From a virus, in the IMG/VR virus record IMGVR_UViG_3300020170_000012, positions 1 through 64,000 of that record: 64,000 bases of DNA; one strand, 5' to 3'. The notes under the pieces are model-generated. The model worked only from the letters and a program-made list of their open reading frames with translations, ran no database searches and had not been told where the DNA came from. The position numbers and the translations under genes are program-made. Positions within the stretch are counted from its first letter, which is position 1. The number at the start of each line of letters is the position of its first letter. Below, in pieces: positions 47,377 through 55,801 of the stretch.

Positions 47377-49872
47377 ATGGCCCGGCAACCCAACGTCATC
47401 TCGCTAGAGGGCTACCAGAGCCGCCTGCGGCTGTCCCACGGCAAGCAGGATGCCGACGACGTTCGTCGGGACGAACACCGGCGCGCTCAAGGTCTCCCGA
47501 ACAAGACCGGCCGGGCGCTCAACGCCCGCGGCAAGGACTCCTTCACAAGCAAGGACGCTGCCGATATCGGCACCATGCGTCCCGACATGAATTCCCCCGC
47601 CAATGAGCCGATCGTCGGCGATTCGATCGTTGACATTGCCCAAGGCGTCGCGATGCCGGTCAATCGTGCCGGCGATGCCAAGTCGATCGAGCTGGGCGAC
47701 GGCAGCGTCATCATCGACTTAAATCCGTTTGCGTCCGCCGACATTGAGGAAGGCGACGACAAGAATCGCGATTTTTCTGACAACCTCGCCGACGATATCA
47801 ACGACATGGAGCTGGCGGCGATTTCCGCCGAAATCCTGGAAGGCATCAGGCAAGATGAAGAAAGCCGCCGCGATATACTTGAGACCCGTCAAAAGGGTAT
47901 CAAGTTACTTGGTTTACGGATCGAGGAGCCTCGCGGTGATGTTGGCACTTCGTCAGCTCCGCTGGAAGGCATGTCCACTGTGCGGCATACCCTTCTCCTC
48001 GAAGCATGCGCCAGCTTTCAAGCTGGTGCACGTGCAGAGTTGCTGCCATCGGAGGGGCCAGTCAAGGTTCGCGTCGATCTTCCGCCTGGAGCGCAGCCAG
48101 CACAGCCCGGTCAGACGCCGCAAGGTCTGGGGCAGCAGCCGCTCGACGAACTCGGCGAGGCCCTTCAGAAGGACATGAACCACTACCTGACGACGACCGC
48201 GTCAGAATACATTCCCGACACCGACCGCATGTTGTTTATCGTAGGATTCTCAGGTGATGGATTCAAAAAGCTATACCACGACCCGCTCAAGCAACGACCA
48301 ATGTCTGTCTCTGTTGACCCTGAAGACCTTATCGTTTCCAACATGGCGACTGATATCGAGAGCTGCGGACGAGTTACGCACCGTATGCGGATGCGACGTT
48401 CGCTCCTTCGACGAATGCAGATCATCGGAGCTTACCGCGACGTGCATATCCAACAAGCTGCGGTCGCGGACACGCCAGATGCGGTGAAGCAGGAAATCGC
48501 CGACGTCGTTGGCGCCAAGCCGGAGCCGATGCGGCCCAAGGACGTCGACTACACCCTCTACGAATGCTACTGCGAGCTGGACATCGACGCGTTCGCCCCC
48601 GAACAATTCAAGGGCAAGGCGCTGCCTTTGCCTTACCGCGTGACGATCGAGAAGGATTCGAAACAGGTTCTCGAAATCTCACGCAACTGGAAAAAGGATG
48701 ATCCGCTGTGTCAGACGAGGCAGACCTTCGTACAGTATCCGTTTATTCCCGCACTTGGGTTCTATTCCCTTGGGTTTCTGCATCTGCTTGGCAACACTAC
48801 ACTCGCACTTACTGCGGCTACGCGGGAGATGCTCGACGCCGGGATGTTCGCGAACTTTCCTGGTTTCGTATATGCGAAACAGGTTGGCCGCCAATTGACG
48901 AATCAATTTCGCTGTCCGCCGGGCGGCGGTGTTCCGATTGATCTTCCCGCCGGCATGACGGTGCAGCAGGTCGTGATGCCGCTGCCTTACAAGGAAGTCG
49001 GCCCGGCATTTCCTGCCTTCATTCAGCATGTCGAACAGAACGGCCGCCAGCTCGCGATGGTGTCGAATGCTCCGGTCGCCGAAGGCAAGCAGGATGCGCC
49101 GGTGGGCACCACGCTGGCGCTGATCGAACAGCAGACCAAGGTGCTGGGCTCGGCCTTCAAACGCCTGCATATCGCGCAAAGCCGCGAATTCAAGCTCCTC
49201 GTCGATCTGTTCAAGGAAGACCCGGAGGCAATGTGGCGCCACAACGAGCGCCCGCAGATGGCCTGGACGAAGAAACAGTTCCTCTCGGCCTTGAAGCGCT
49301 ACGAGTTGGTTCCGGTCGCTGATCCCAACAACCCGACCAGCCTGCATCGTATGGCCAAGGCAGCCATGCTCAAAACTCTCCAAGCCGCCAACCCCGGCAT
49401 CTACGATCCGATTGCGGTCGACCGTCGCGTGATGACCATGGCGGCGATCGATCCGGAGGGTCTGTTCAAGGGGCCGGCGCCAACGGCGCCCGATCCTATG
49501 ATGATGCTCCTGCAAGCCAAGATTCAGCTTGAGAATCTGAAATTGCAGCAGAAGGACAAGGAGCTTCAGCTCAAGGCCGCAACCGCGGCCATGCAGCAGC
49601 AGGGCAAGGCTGCCGACCGTTCGTCCCAGGAGCGCGTCGAGCTGCTCAAGCAGGACATCGTCAAAATGGAGCAGCAATCCCAACTCGTGCTGTCTGGGCT
49701 CAAGCACAACGCCGATATGATCATGCATGTGCACGGTCAGATGGCGAGCGCAGCGAGCGGCCGAGCGAGAGATGGTTCGGCTTTCCCAGGCAAGCCCGGC
49801 GGTGATGGCAGCTCGCCGGGGATGCAGAGCGAAGCCGAGCACAAGCCAACGTCAACAGGAGTTGTTGATTAA
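47377..49872 (+). CDS. Portal protein (podovirus type)
   Basis: An 831-residue protein. The core shows GIKLLGLRIEEPRG, MSTVRHTLLLEACASFQAGA, GFSGDGFKKLYHDPLKQRP, VDPEDLIVSNMATDIESC and TRQTFVQYPFIPALGFYSLG; it is followed by a helical crown region, PVGTTLALIEQQTKVLGSAF. The Gln-rich C-terminal coiled coil (LKLQQKDKELQLKAATAAM) would form the barrel. Such large portals are typical of podovirus-like phages. A REP-like repeat (AGCGAGCGGCCGAGCGAG) lies in the C-terminal coding part. The portal is the dodecameric channel that docks the terminase. Confidence 0.88.
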   Translation: MARQPNVISLEGYQSRLRLSHGKQDADDVRRDEHRRAQGLPNKTGRALNARGKDSFTSKDAADIGTMRPDMNSPANEPIVGDSIVDIAQGVAMPVNRAGDAKSIELGDGSVIIDLNPFASADIEEGDDKNRDFSDNLADDINDMELAAISAEILEGIRQDEESRRDILETRQKGIKLLGLRIEEPRGDVGTSSAPLEGMSTVRHTLLLEACASFQAGARAELLPSEGPVKVRVDLPPGAQPAQPGQTPQGLGQQPLDELGEALQKDMNHYLTTTASEYIPDTDRMLFIVGFSGDGFKKLYHDPLKQRPMSVSVDPEDLIVSNMATDIESCGRVTHRMRMRRSLLRRMQIIGAYRDVHIQQAAVADTPDAVKQEIADVVGAKPEPMRPKDVDYTLYECYCELDIDAFAPEQFKGKALPLPYRVTIEKDSKQVLEISRNWKKDDPLCQTRQTFVQYPFIPALGFYSLGFLHLLGNTTLALTAATREMLDAGMFANFPGFVYAKQVGRQLTNQFRCPPGGGVPIDLPAGMTVQQVVMPLPYKEVGPAFPAFIQHVEQNGRQLAMVSNAPVAEGKQDAPVGTTLALIEQQTKVLGSAFKRLHIAQSREFKLLVDLFKEDPEAMWRHNERPQMAWTKKQFLSALKRYELVPVADPNNPTSLHRMAKAAMLKTLQAANPGIYDPIAVDRRVMTMAAIDPEGLFKGPAPTAPDPMMMLLQAKIQLENLKLQQKDKELQLKAATAAMQQQGKAADRSSQERVELLKQDIVKMEQQSQLVLSGLKHNADMIMHVHGQMASAASGRARDGSAFPGKPGGDGSSPGMQSEAEHKPTSTGVVD

Positions 49873-49896
49873 ATTGTCTAATGCAAGGATCGAATC

Positions 49897-50226
49897 ATGG
49901 ACGAAGCGGGAACGGTACGTGAACAAATAATTTTGAGCTTACCACAGTGGCGCTCGCACAAGATCGTGCGCGCCGCGCCGATCCGGGCGGTTTATGCGAC
50001 TGAAGGCGACAATCCGCCGGGCTGGATTGTCTATCTCGACGGCGGCCCTGATCCTGATGGTTTTCCTTCGATTTACGTCAAGCCGGAGCTGTTCTCGCGC
50101 TACATGCCGAAACCGGGCGACTATTTCGTCGTCTACGACGACGGTTACGAGTCCGTGTCACCCAAAAAGGCTTTCGAGGAAGGCTATAGCTGCCTTGAAG
50201 GCAAACCGGCGGTAGGGGTAGTATGA
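49897..50226 (+). CDS. Hypothetical protein downstream of portal
   Basis: A 109-residue protein: LPQWRSHKIVRAAPIRAVYA, then NPPGWIVYLDGGPDPDGFPS and RYMPKPGDYFVVYDDGYESV. Compact beta-rich, similar in look to small phage proteins adjacent to the portal. Not assigned. Confidence 0.55.
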   Translation: MDEAGTVREQIILSLPQWRSHKIVRAAPIRAVYATEGDNPPGWIVYLDGGPDPDGFPSIYVKPELFSRYMPKPGDYFVVYDDGYESVSPKKAFEEGYSCLEGKPAVGVV

Positions 50227-50253
50227 CCACGAACAGAGCATAGGGGTTTCACC

Positions 50254-51450
50254 ATGTCGAACCACCCGATGAAGTCCCAGGCTCACGCGTCGAGTCGCGA
50301 CAAGTTCCGGGCCATCACCGGCCAGAGCGGTGGAGGGCATGCCTATGGCGGTAGCTCGCATCTCAAAAAAGCAGGCAAGGGCGGTGATCTCCAAACATGG
50401 TCCGGGCACCACAAGACGCACCGGAAAGCCGAAGAACGCGCCTGCGGCGGACGCGCCAAGCCCCGGGCCGATCGGCGCGCCCGTGGTGGCAAGGAGTTCA
50501 AGTCGGAGACTTACGGGCCGCCGGATTCCCGCGAAAGCTCCATCGATACCTCGAAACTGAAGGCTGGCAAGGGCAGGAATCCGCAGAACCAAGGGTCAGA
50601 GAACGTTGGGGAGGAGTGGTACAAGCGCCTTGCTGGCAGAGGCGAGAAAACCAAGTCCGGCATGTCTGATCAAGACCTGAAAGGTCTCGCCTACGGCAAG
50701 CGCGGCGGCAAGATGAAGCGCGGCGGCCGCGCGCTCGGCGGCGCCAAGAATCCCGATTGGGACGATGAGGATTCGACTCGCCAGACCATTCCGGTCAAGG
50801 AGAGGCCGGTGCAGTCATCGAAAGGTGACCCATCTAACCGCAAGCGTTGGACCTACGAGCCGCCGCAGTATGAGGATTGGGGCATGCACCCGGCGAGCGG
50901 GCGCAAGAAATATGCCCGCGGCGGCAAGGCTCCGGGCAAGGTCATCATCAACGTCAACGCGTCACAGCCCAGGCCAGCGGCACCACCGCCGCGGCCGGTG
51001 CCACCCCCAATGCCACCCGCCGGGGTGGGAGCCGGTCCGCCGCCTGCTCCTCCAGCCGGTGGCATGCCTCCTCCAGGGGGCGGCGGCCCGCCTGGGGGAG
51101 GCACCAACCCCCTGGCCGCGCTCAAGGGCGGCATGGGCTTCGCCCGGGGTGGCCGGGCCAAGGGGCAGCATCCAAACCCCGCTGGTGGGCCGCGTGGCGG
51201 CGATGCCAAATATGATCTCGCCGGCTGGCGCAAGTATGCTGCCACCGATCGCGAGAAGCGCATGTCGGGCAAGGCCGGAATGACGCAGGCTTACACCAAG
51301 AAGATTGGCGACGACGGCTCGCTCGATGTCCAGCCAGTGAAGCAGGGACGGACCAGTCGCGCCCACGGTGGCCGCATGACGGCCGGCGCTTTTTCCGGCG
51401 AGGGCCGTCTTGAGAAGGCCGCCATCTCGGCTAGGGACCGCCATCGGTGA
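50254..51450 (+). CDS. Basic Gly/Pro-rich virion-associated protein
   Basis: A 398-residue strongly basic protein with repeated RGGK/RGGR modules (GKRGGKMKRGGRALGG, KYARGGKAPGK, FARGGRAKGQ) and a central Pro-rich stretch. Similar low-complexity basic proteins lie next to portal genes in related phages and may bind DNA in the head. Both ends are polar; no membrane segment. The stop shares bases with the J-domain gene start. Confidence 0.55.
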   Translation: MSNHPMKSQAHASSRDKFRAITGQSGGGHAYGGSSHLKKAGKGGDLQTWSGHHKTHRKAEERACGGRAKPRADRRARGGKEFKSETYGPPDSRESSIDTSKLKAGKGRNPQNQGSENVGEEWYKRLAGRGEKTKSGMSDQDLKGLAYGKRGGKMKRGGRALGGAKNPDWDDEDSTRQTIPVKERPVQSSKGDPSNRKRWTYEPPQYEDWGMHPASGRKKYARGGKAPGKVIINVNASQPRPAAPPPRPVPPPMPPAGVGAGPPPAPPAGGMPPPGGGGPPGGGTNPLAALKGGMGFARGGRAKGQHPNPAGGPRGGDAKYDLAGWRKYAATDREKRMSGKAGMTQAYTKKIGDDGSLDVQPVKQGRTSRAHGGRMTAGAFSGEGRLEKAAISARDRHR

Positions 51451-51710
51451 TGGCCACTTATCACGCCAATCCGCCGCCTTGGTTGGGCAGTGGCCACGCC
51501 CAAAATCGCTACGCTCCACAGCAACGGCCACAACTCGCGCCAAGCTGGCCTGAAATTCTTGACGTTTCGCCGCTGGCCGACAGAGCGGCCATCAAGGCTG
51601 CGTTCCGCCGGAAGGCGCAGCAGTTCCATCCCGACCACGGCGGTACCGATTACCAGATGCGGTTGATCATCGGGGCCTACAAGGAAGCCTTGAGGGCTCG
51701 CCGTGCATAA
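51450..51710 (+). CDS. J-domain (DnaJ-like) co-chaperone
   Basis: An 86-residue protein. After a Pro-rich N-terminus, SWPEILDVSPLADRAAIKAA, FRRKAQQFHPDHGGTDYQM and LIIGAYKEALRARR form a J-domain with the H-P-D tripeptide in place. There is no zinc-finger or substrate domain. It would stimulate host DnaK, perhaps during head or connector assembly. A GroES-like gene lies 190 bases downstream. Confidence 0.85.
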   Translation: MATYHANPPPWLGSGHAQNRYAPQQRPQLAPSWPEILDVSPLADRAAIKAAFRRKAQQFHPDHGGTDYQMRLIIGAYKEALRARRA

Positions 51711-51918
51711 CATCTGGTACGGGAAGCTGCTTCGCCGGCTTGACGAGAGGCGTCAGGAGAGGGCTAAGTATCTCATTGACGGCGGCGCCCAGGACTATCC
51801 GTCATACAAATTCCAGGTTGGATATCTTCAGGGGCTCGCCGATGCTCTCCTTGAAGCCGAGGAGGTAGACCGCGAACAAATGGGAATGTCGCCTCATGCC
51901 CCTCGCCCTACCACATGA
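51703..51918 (+). CDS. 71-aa connector-region protein
   Basis: From GTG 51703, overlapping the J-domain gene by eight bases. Reads LRRLDERRQERAKYLIDGGA then YPSYKFQVGYLQGLADALLE. The L-x-x-G...D-Y-x-x-Y-x-x-x-x-G-x-x-x-G-L pattern recurs in small podovirus proteins between portal and scaffold. Structural or assembly role inferred. Confidence 0.6.
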   Translation: MHNIWYGKLLRRLDERRQERAKYLIDGGAQDYPSYKFQVGYLQGLADALLEAEEVDREQMGMSPHAPRPTT

Positions 51919-52318
51919 AGCCGTCAAGAAATACTCTCAGATCACCGATCTGAAACAGTACATTGCCGAAGTCTTCAAGCAGGTCATGCCAGACCTGATG
52001 GATATCACCCTCAACCGCGTCTTGTGTGCGGCCTACATCGCCAGCGAGAAGACGGCCGGTGGCATCATCAAGCCGCAAGACCTTGTCGCCGAGGATATCT
52101 GGCAAGGCAAAGCCGCGCTGGTGCTCAAGCCTGGACCGTCGGCGTTTCTCGATTCTCCCGAAGTCACCTTTCACGGATTTCTCGTCAATCCCGGAGACTG
52201 GGTGACATTCAAGGTCGGCAACTCGTCGCAGATCGAGATCAGGGGATACCCCTGCCGCATCGTCGCCGACCACTTCATCGAGTCCAGAGTTCTTGATCCG
52301 AGGGCAGTGACATCATGA
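51896..52318 (+). CDS. GroES-like (Cpn10-fold) phage chaperonin cofactor
   Basis: A 140-residue protein. The C-terminal 105 residues follow the Cpn10 pattern: TLNRVLCAAYIASEKTAGGI (R-V-L...K-T-A-G-G-I, mobile-loop position), DIWQGKAALVLKPGPSAF, NPGDWVTFKVGNS and a closing IVADHFIESRVL. Phages such as T4 (gp31) use their own GroES-like proteins to fold large capsid proteins. The N-terminal 35 residues are helical and additional. It is next to the J-domain gene and upstream of scaffold and capsid. Confidence 0.65.
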   Translation: MPLALPHEAVKKYSQITDLKQYIAEVFKQVMPDLMDITLNRVLCAAYIASEKTAGGIIKPQDLVAEDIWQGKAALVLKPGPSAFLDSPEVTFHGFLVNPGDWVTFKVGNSSQIEIRGYPCRIVADHFIESRVLDPRAVTS

Positions 52319-52488
52319 CGGCGCCATCAGAATTAAGGCAGACGCACACATACGTCCTAATGGACGTGCCGCCGGAGCTGTACGACATTGTCCGCCAGAA
52401 ACTCCTCGACGCCGGCTACGACCACGCGGTCGACGACAAGGAGGGCGAGCTGGATATGCACGGCATCGCGCTGGTGAAGTCGCCATGA
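52315..52488 (+). CDS. 57-aa hypothetical protein
   Basis: ATGA overlaps on both sides. Reads RQTHTYVLMDVPPELYDIVR then LLDAGYDHAVDD and MHGIALVKSP: an alpha/beta mini-protein recurrent in podoviral head operons. Unknown function. Confidence 0.6.
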   Translation: MTAPSELRQTHTYVLMDVPPELYDIVRQKLLDAGYDHAVDDKEGELDMHGIALVKSP

Positions 52489-52910
52489 CTACCAAAGACG
52501 CGCTGAAGCAGGGCTACGCCAAGGGCGCTGGCGCCAAGGTCAAGCGCGACGCCTTCCTTTACATCGACGGCAAGGGGGCGGATACCGGGCAGTGTTCCTC
52601 GTGCAAGCTGTGGGTCAAGGGAGCTGACATTTGCCTGATCCACGGCATGCACATCAAAATTAAGGGCACCGCTTCGTGTGGCCTCTACGTTCCCGGTAAG
52701 CCGGTATCATCCGGGCTGGCGCAGGAGCTGGTCACCCCAGAGGAGTCCGGCCTTGTCGAGCGCAAGGTCAGATGCGGGAATTGCAGGTTTTCCAAAAATG
52801 GTGCTACGGTATGCGGACTGTTTTGGTATGTGAATGATTGCATGCCGGAGATTTTCGATCTCGATATCAAGATCGAGCCGCAAGGGTGTTGTAACGCACA
52901 AATGCCATGA
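52485..52910 (+). CDS. Cys-rich (iron-sulfur-like) small protein
   Basis: A 141-residue protein with two half-repeats of Cys: GQCSSCKLW...CLIHG...SCGLYV and VRCGNCRFS...TVCGLF...NDC...GCC. The spacing resembles high-potential iron-sulfur (HiPIP-like) or Zn-binding phage proteins found between connector and scaffold genes. Metal identity is not known. Confidence 0.6.
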   Translation: MTTKDALKQGYAKGAGAKVKRDAFLYIDGKGADTGQCSSCKLWVKGADICLIHGMHIKIKGTASCGLYVPGKPVSSGLAQELVTPEESGLVERKVRCGNCRFSKNGATVCGLFWYVNDCMPEIFDLDIKIEPQGCCNAQMP

Positions 52911-52918
52911 GGTGACCC

Positions 52919-54022
52919 ATGCCGCGTCCAAGGCCGCTTCGTCAACCCGTCAATCCTAACCTCCCTGATACGGGAGCGGTGATGGTCGATCTCAACGCCG
53001 CCGGTCCTGAGCCGCCGGCCAGGATCGTCTACGGCTCGTCGGTGCCGGCCCTTGCCGGTTCCTCATCTGGTGCGCAGCCCGGCGTATTTGCGCACGGCGC
53101 CATCAATCCCGAGGTTACGGTCACCGCGCGCTCAGACGCAGCGGTTGCGCCACAGTCCGACGACGGCGACTACGATGATGCGGAGGAGCTGAAAAAGACC
53201 CGCGAGCGCGCCAAGGAGCGTGACCGCGCCAAGGCGTTGGAAGCTGATCACGCCAGGGTTACGCAGTGGGGTCAGGATCAAGCCAACCGTGCTGCGCTCG
53301 CGACCCACGCGCTCCAGGAATCCCAGCTCGACACCATCGAGACGGCAATCACCGCGGCCGAGGGTGAGGCGGAAGCCGCGACCAATAGCTGGGCTGAGGC
53401 CATGTCCAAAGGTGATTTTGTCACCGCCGGCCAGTCCCAGCGCAAGATGATGGCGGCCCAGAGCCGCATCGAGACGCTCAAGGCCGGCAAGGATGAGCTG
53501 GCGACTGAAGTTCGCAAGAAGCCCCAAGCCGCCGCGCCGCCGCCGCCCTCGATGATGAACAATGTCGAGGTTCAATTAGCGCGGATGCCGAATTTGATCG
53601 ACTCGGAGCGCCAGTGGATCAGGGATCACCCTGATTCGATGGAGAACCGGGAAAATCAACAGAGAATGCAGATTGCGTTTCTCGACGCGACCAAGCGCAA
53701 TCTTACGCGCGGGTCGCCGGAGTATTTTGCGTTCTTCAACGAGCGCATGGGCTACGACGATGATGGTGGGGATGGGGGTCAGGAGGAGCCGGTGGCGCAA
53801 CCGCAGCCTAGATCGAGGCAAAACGGAGGAGGCCCGCGCGTGTCAGCTCCTGTCGTTCGTTCCGGCGGCGGTACGCTGCGGCCGGGTCAATACCTACTGA
53901 CGGAAAAGCAGCGCGAAGCTGCGCGGATATCCGGGATCGACGAAATCACCTATGCGCGCGGATTGCAGCGCATGATGGAGGCGAAGTCGCAGGGCATGTA
54001 TGGGAGTTCTGAGCAGAAGTAA
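52919..54022 (+). CDS. Putative scaffolding protein
   Basis: A 367-residue protein placed between portal and capsid. Pro-rich N-terminus, then a long helical charged centre (EELKKTRERAKERDRAKALE, LESQLD-type heptads, GQSQRKMMAAQSRIETLKAG) and a C-terminal domain with NLIDSERQWIRDHPD and LTEKQREAARISGI. The K-x-x-A-x-x-x-G-I-x-x-x-x-Y-A ending is typical of capsid-assembly scaffolds that contact the coat. Scaffold function is inferred from position and composition. Confidence 0.6.
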   Translation: MPRPRPLRQPVNPNLPDTGAVMVDLNAAGPEPPARIVYGSSVPALAGSSSGAQPGVFAHGAINPEVTVTARSDAAVAPQSDDGDYDDAEELKKTRERAKERDRAKALEADHARVTQWGQDQANRAALATHALQESQLDTIETAITAAEGEAEAATNSWAEAMSKGDFVTAGQSQRKMMAAQSRIETLKAGKDELATEVRKKPQAAAPPPPSMMNNVEVQLARMPNLIDSERQWIRDHPDSMENRENQQRMQIAFLDATKRNLTRGSPEYFAFFNERMGYDDDGGDGGQEEPVAQPQPRSRQNGGGPRVSAPVVRSGGGTLRPGQYLLTEKQREAARISGIDEITYARGLQRMMEAKSQGMYGSSEQK

Positions 54023-54059
54023 CTATCTGAGCGGAAACGACCATGAAAGGATCGTCGCC

Positions 54060-54152
54060 ATGTTCTTCCCGCCCTGGGACTTAATTCTTGTAATCGTCTT
54101 AATCTGGATTTTCATACCGAAGTCCACTCCGCGTGGATGGGGTCCAGATTGA
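54060..54152 (+). CDS. 30-aa membrane peptide
   Basis: Reads MFFPPWDLILVIVLIWIFIP then KSTPRGWGPD, with AAAGGA upstream. One hydrophobic helix. It precedes the next gene by 13 bases. Possibly real; its size limits confidence. Confidence 0.4.
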   Translation: MFFPPWDLILVIVLIWIFIPKSTPRGWGPD

Positions 54153-54165
54153 ATAGGAGGTTGTG

Positions 54166-54726
54166 ATGGCACGAGACCCCACACCGTTCGATCCGATGGC
54201 TGCACCGCATATGCCGCCTACAGGAAAGCGCGCTCCTGAACCCGGCCCATCGCTGAAGCCACAGCGCCATGTTCTACGGCCGATCGAAGAATATGTCGAG
54301 TTCGAGGAGGAGGGCCAGCTCCGGATTCCACGCAATGAATGGCCGCCGGGTTTTGCGCTCAAATGGGTCACTTTTGCGGTGTGGGGTCAGCCGTTTCCGC
54401 AGGTCCGTGCGCGCAGTGAAAAAGCCGGCTGGGTTCCTGTCCACCAGGAGGATTTCGACGGCAGATACCGCGGCCGGTTCATGCCGGCAGAATTCAACGG
54501 CGAGATCGTCATCGACGGTCTTGTCCTGATGGCGCGGCCGCAGTCGTGGGATGACAAAGCGGATGCGCTCAACCGGCGTCGGGCAATGCAGCGCGTTCAG
54601 ATCAAGGAGATGCAGCTCCGCATGGGCGATCTTTCCGGTGTGACGCTGGCGTCCGACCATCCGACTGCGGTGCGCTCGAACATCGTCGAGCGCTCGGTCG
54701 AGGCTATTGCGGTGCCCCAGAAATGA
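54166..54726 (+). CDS. Hypothetical virion protein
   Basis: A 186-residue protein with AGGAGG upstream of ATG 54166. Pro-rich N-terminus, a beta-rich centre (GFALKWVTFAVWGQPFPQ, GWVPVHQEDFDGRYRGRF, GEIVIDGLVLMARPQS) and a basic helix (RRRAMQRVQIKEMQLRMGD). The G-L-x-L-x-x-R-P motif recurs in small phage head proteins. Probably structural. Confidence 0.55.
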   Translation: MARDPTPFDPMAAPHMPPTGKRAPEPGPSLKPQRHVLRPIEEYVEFEEEGQLRIPRNEWPPGFALKWVTFAVWGQPFPQVRARSEKAGWVPVHQEDFDGRYRGRFMPAEFNGEIVIDGLVLMARPQSWDDKADALNRRRAMQRVQIKEMQLRMGDLSGVTLASDHPTAVRSNIVERSVEAIAVPQK

Positions 54727-55040
54727 CGCTTCTGTTCCTCAAGAAAGATGACGACTCCGATCACCACGCTATCCTCAACACCAACACCATCTGCTTCATG
54801 GAGGGTGCTGATCCCACTGATGAGTGGCCCGGCGGCACTAAAACGAAGATTCTGTTTGGCGGCGGTGGTGTGATTCTCCACACGCCCTACAAGGTGATTG
54901 CCGACCAGATCGCCAAGGCGATTGAGCAGGGATACGTCTTGTCTGCGCAGCTTAACGAGGCCCATCGCAAGGCTGCCGTGGAGGATAACCGTAAAATGAT
55001 GATGGAAGTGATGGAGCCGTTCCACCACAATCACGATTGA
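54723..55040 (+). CDS. Hypothetical protein
   Basis: A 105-residue protein: MTLLFLKKDDDSDHHAILNT, then TKILFGGGGVILHTPYKVIA and DQIAKAIEQGYVLSAQLNEA. The middle resembles small beta proteins of phage head operons. ATGA-coupled. Not assigned. Confidence 0.5.
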   Translation: MTLLFLKKDDDSDHHAILNTNTICFMEGADPTDEWPGGTKTKILFGGGGVILHTPYKVIADQIAKAIEQGYVLSAQLNEAHRKAAVEDNRKMMMEVMEPFHHNHD

Positions 55041-55072
55041 CATTGCCGTCGGCATTGTGCGACAGAAATTAA

Positions 55073-55282
55073 ATGGCAAGCACTGAAACATCTGACGGCT
55101 ACGAATTCGAATGCGATACGTGCGGCAAAGTCATTGACCCGCCGAAGATGGGTCGTGGGTCTGATAAGCCGGATTTCTTGTTTTGCTGGGAGCGCGCCAA
55201 GGAGAAAGGCTGGCGGGCGCGCAGTGCCTTGAGTAAGGATCGCAGGACTACGTATTGGAGGCACATATGTCCGTTGTGTTAG
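55073..55282 (+). CDS. Zinc-ribbon small protein
   Basis: A 69-residue protein: FECDTCGKVIDPPKMGRGSD, then FLFCWERAKEKGWRAR and WRHICPLC. Two C-x-x-C pairs at the ends indicate a zinc ribbon of a kind common in alphaproteobacterial phages. Overlaps the next gene start. Confidence 0.65.
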   Translation: MASTETSDGYEFECDTCGKVIDPPKMGRGSDKPDFLFCWERAKEKGWRARSALSKDRRTTYWRHICPLC

Positions 55283-55476
55283 CGCGCATGAGCGATGTCC
55301 AAAAGCGGGATATGGCGATCGCCGCCCTGGAGCTTGTCGACGCGCTAGAAGACTATGCCTACACCCGCAAGGACGAAGACAAGAAGCGAGTCAGCGAGTG
55401 CCAGACCAGCCTTGTCATTATGGCGCGCAAGCTGAAGAAGGAGTTCGGCCTTGAAGACTCTCCAGGAAGTGGTTGA
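55267..55476 (+). CDS. 69-aa helical hypothetical protein
   Basis: From ATG 55267: SVVLARMSDVQKRDMAIAAL, then ELVDALEDYAYTRKDEDKKR. Entirely helical, acidic-basic mix. Overlaps zinc-ribbon gene and next gene. Unknown function. Confidence 0.5.
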   Translation: MSVVLARMSDVQKRDMAIAALELVDALEDYAYTRKDEDKKRVSECQTSLVIMARKLKKEFGLEDSPGSG

Positions 55477-55657
55477 CCGTAATCGGTATTACGTTCCCAA
55501 CGGCGTGACGCTGGCGGCTGACTACATCAACAATTGCGTTGCGGTCTACAAGGACGGCAAGTTCCTGTTTGCCATTACCCGCAGGGAGATCGACGACGAG
55601 CCCGGTCAGTCTGGCGACTTCCTGCACCTATTGACAGAACGTCTTGAGCAGAAATAG
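55451..55657 (+). CDS. 68-aa hypothetical protein
   Basis: From TTG 55451 inside the previous gene: KTLQEVVDRNRYYVPNGVTL, then YINNCVAVYKDGKFLFAITR. Alpha/beta. Followed by a terminator that ends the portal-to-scaffold transcript. Unknown function. Confidence 0.5.
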   Translation: MKTLQEVVDRNRYYVPNGVTLAADYINNCVAVYKDGKFLFAITRREIDDEPGQSGDFLHLLTERLEQK

Positions 55658-55720
55658 AATACTTTCCTAGACCGGGGTTGCGCCGCGTCGGCGTCAGCTC
55701 CCAATCCTTCTGAGCGTTTC

Positions 55721-55769
55721 AGACGGCGGTCGGCCCCTGCACAAGGGGACGCACCTTGCCGTCTTTTTT
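55721..55769 (+). terminator. Rho-independent terminator before the capsid genes
   Basis: GACGGC (55722-55727) pairs with GCCGTC (55758-55763), with an inner CCCCT/AGGGG stem, followed by six T (55764-55769). It separates the packaging and scaffold genes from the capsid operon. No clear promoter was seen in the 33 bp before the next GTG. Confidence 0.8.
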
Positions 55770-55801
55770 GTGCCCGGGCTGCCGTCAACGGAGGCCGTCC
55801 C

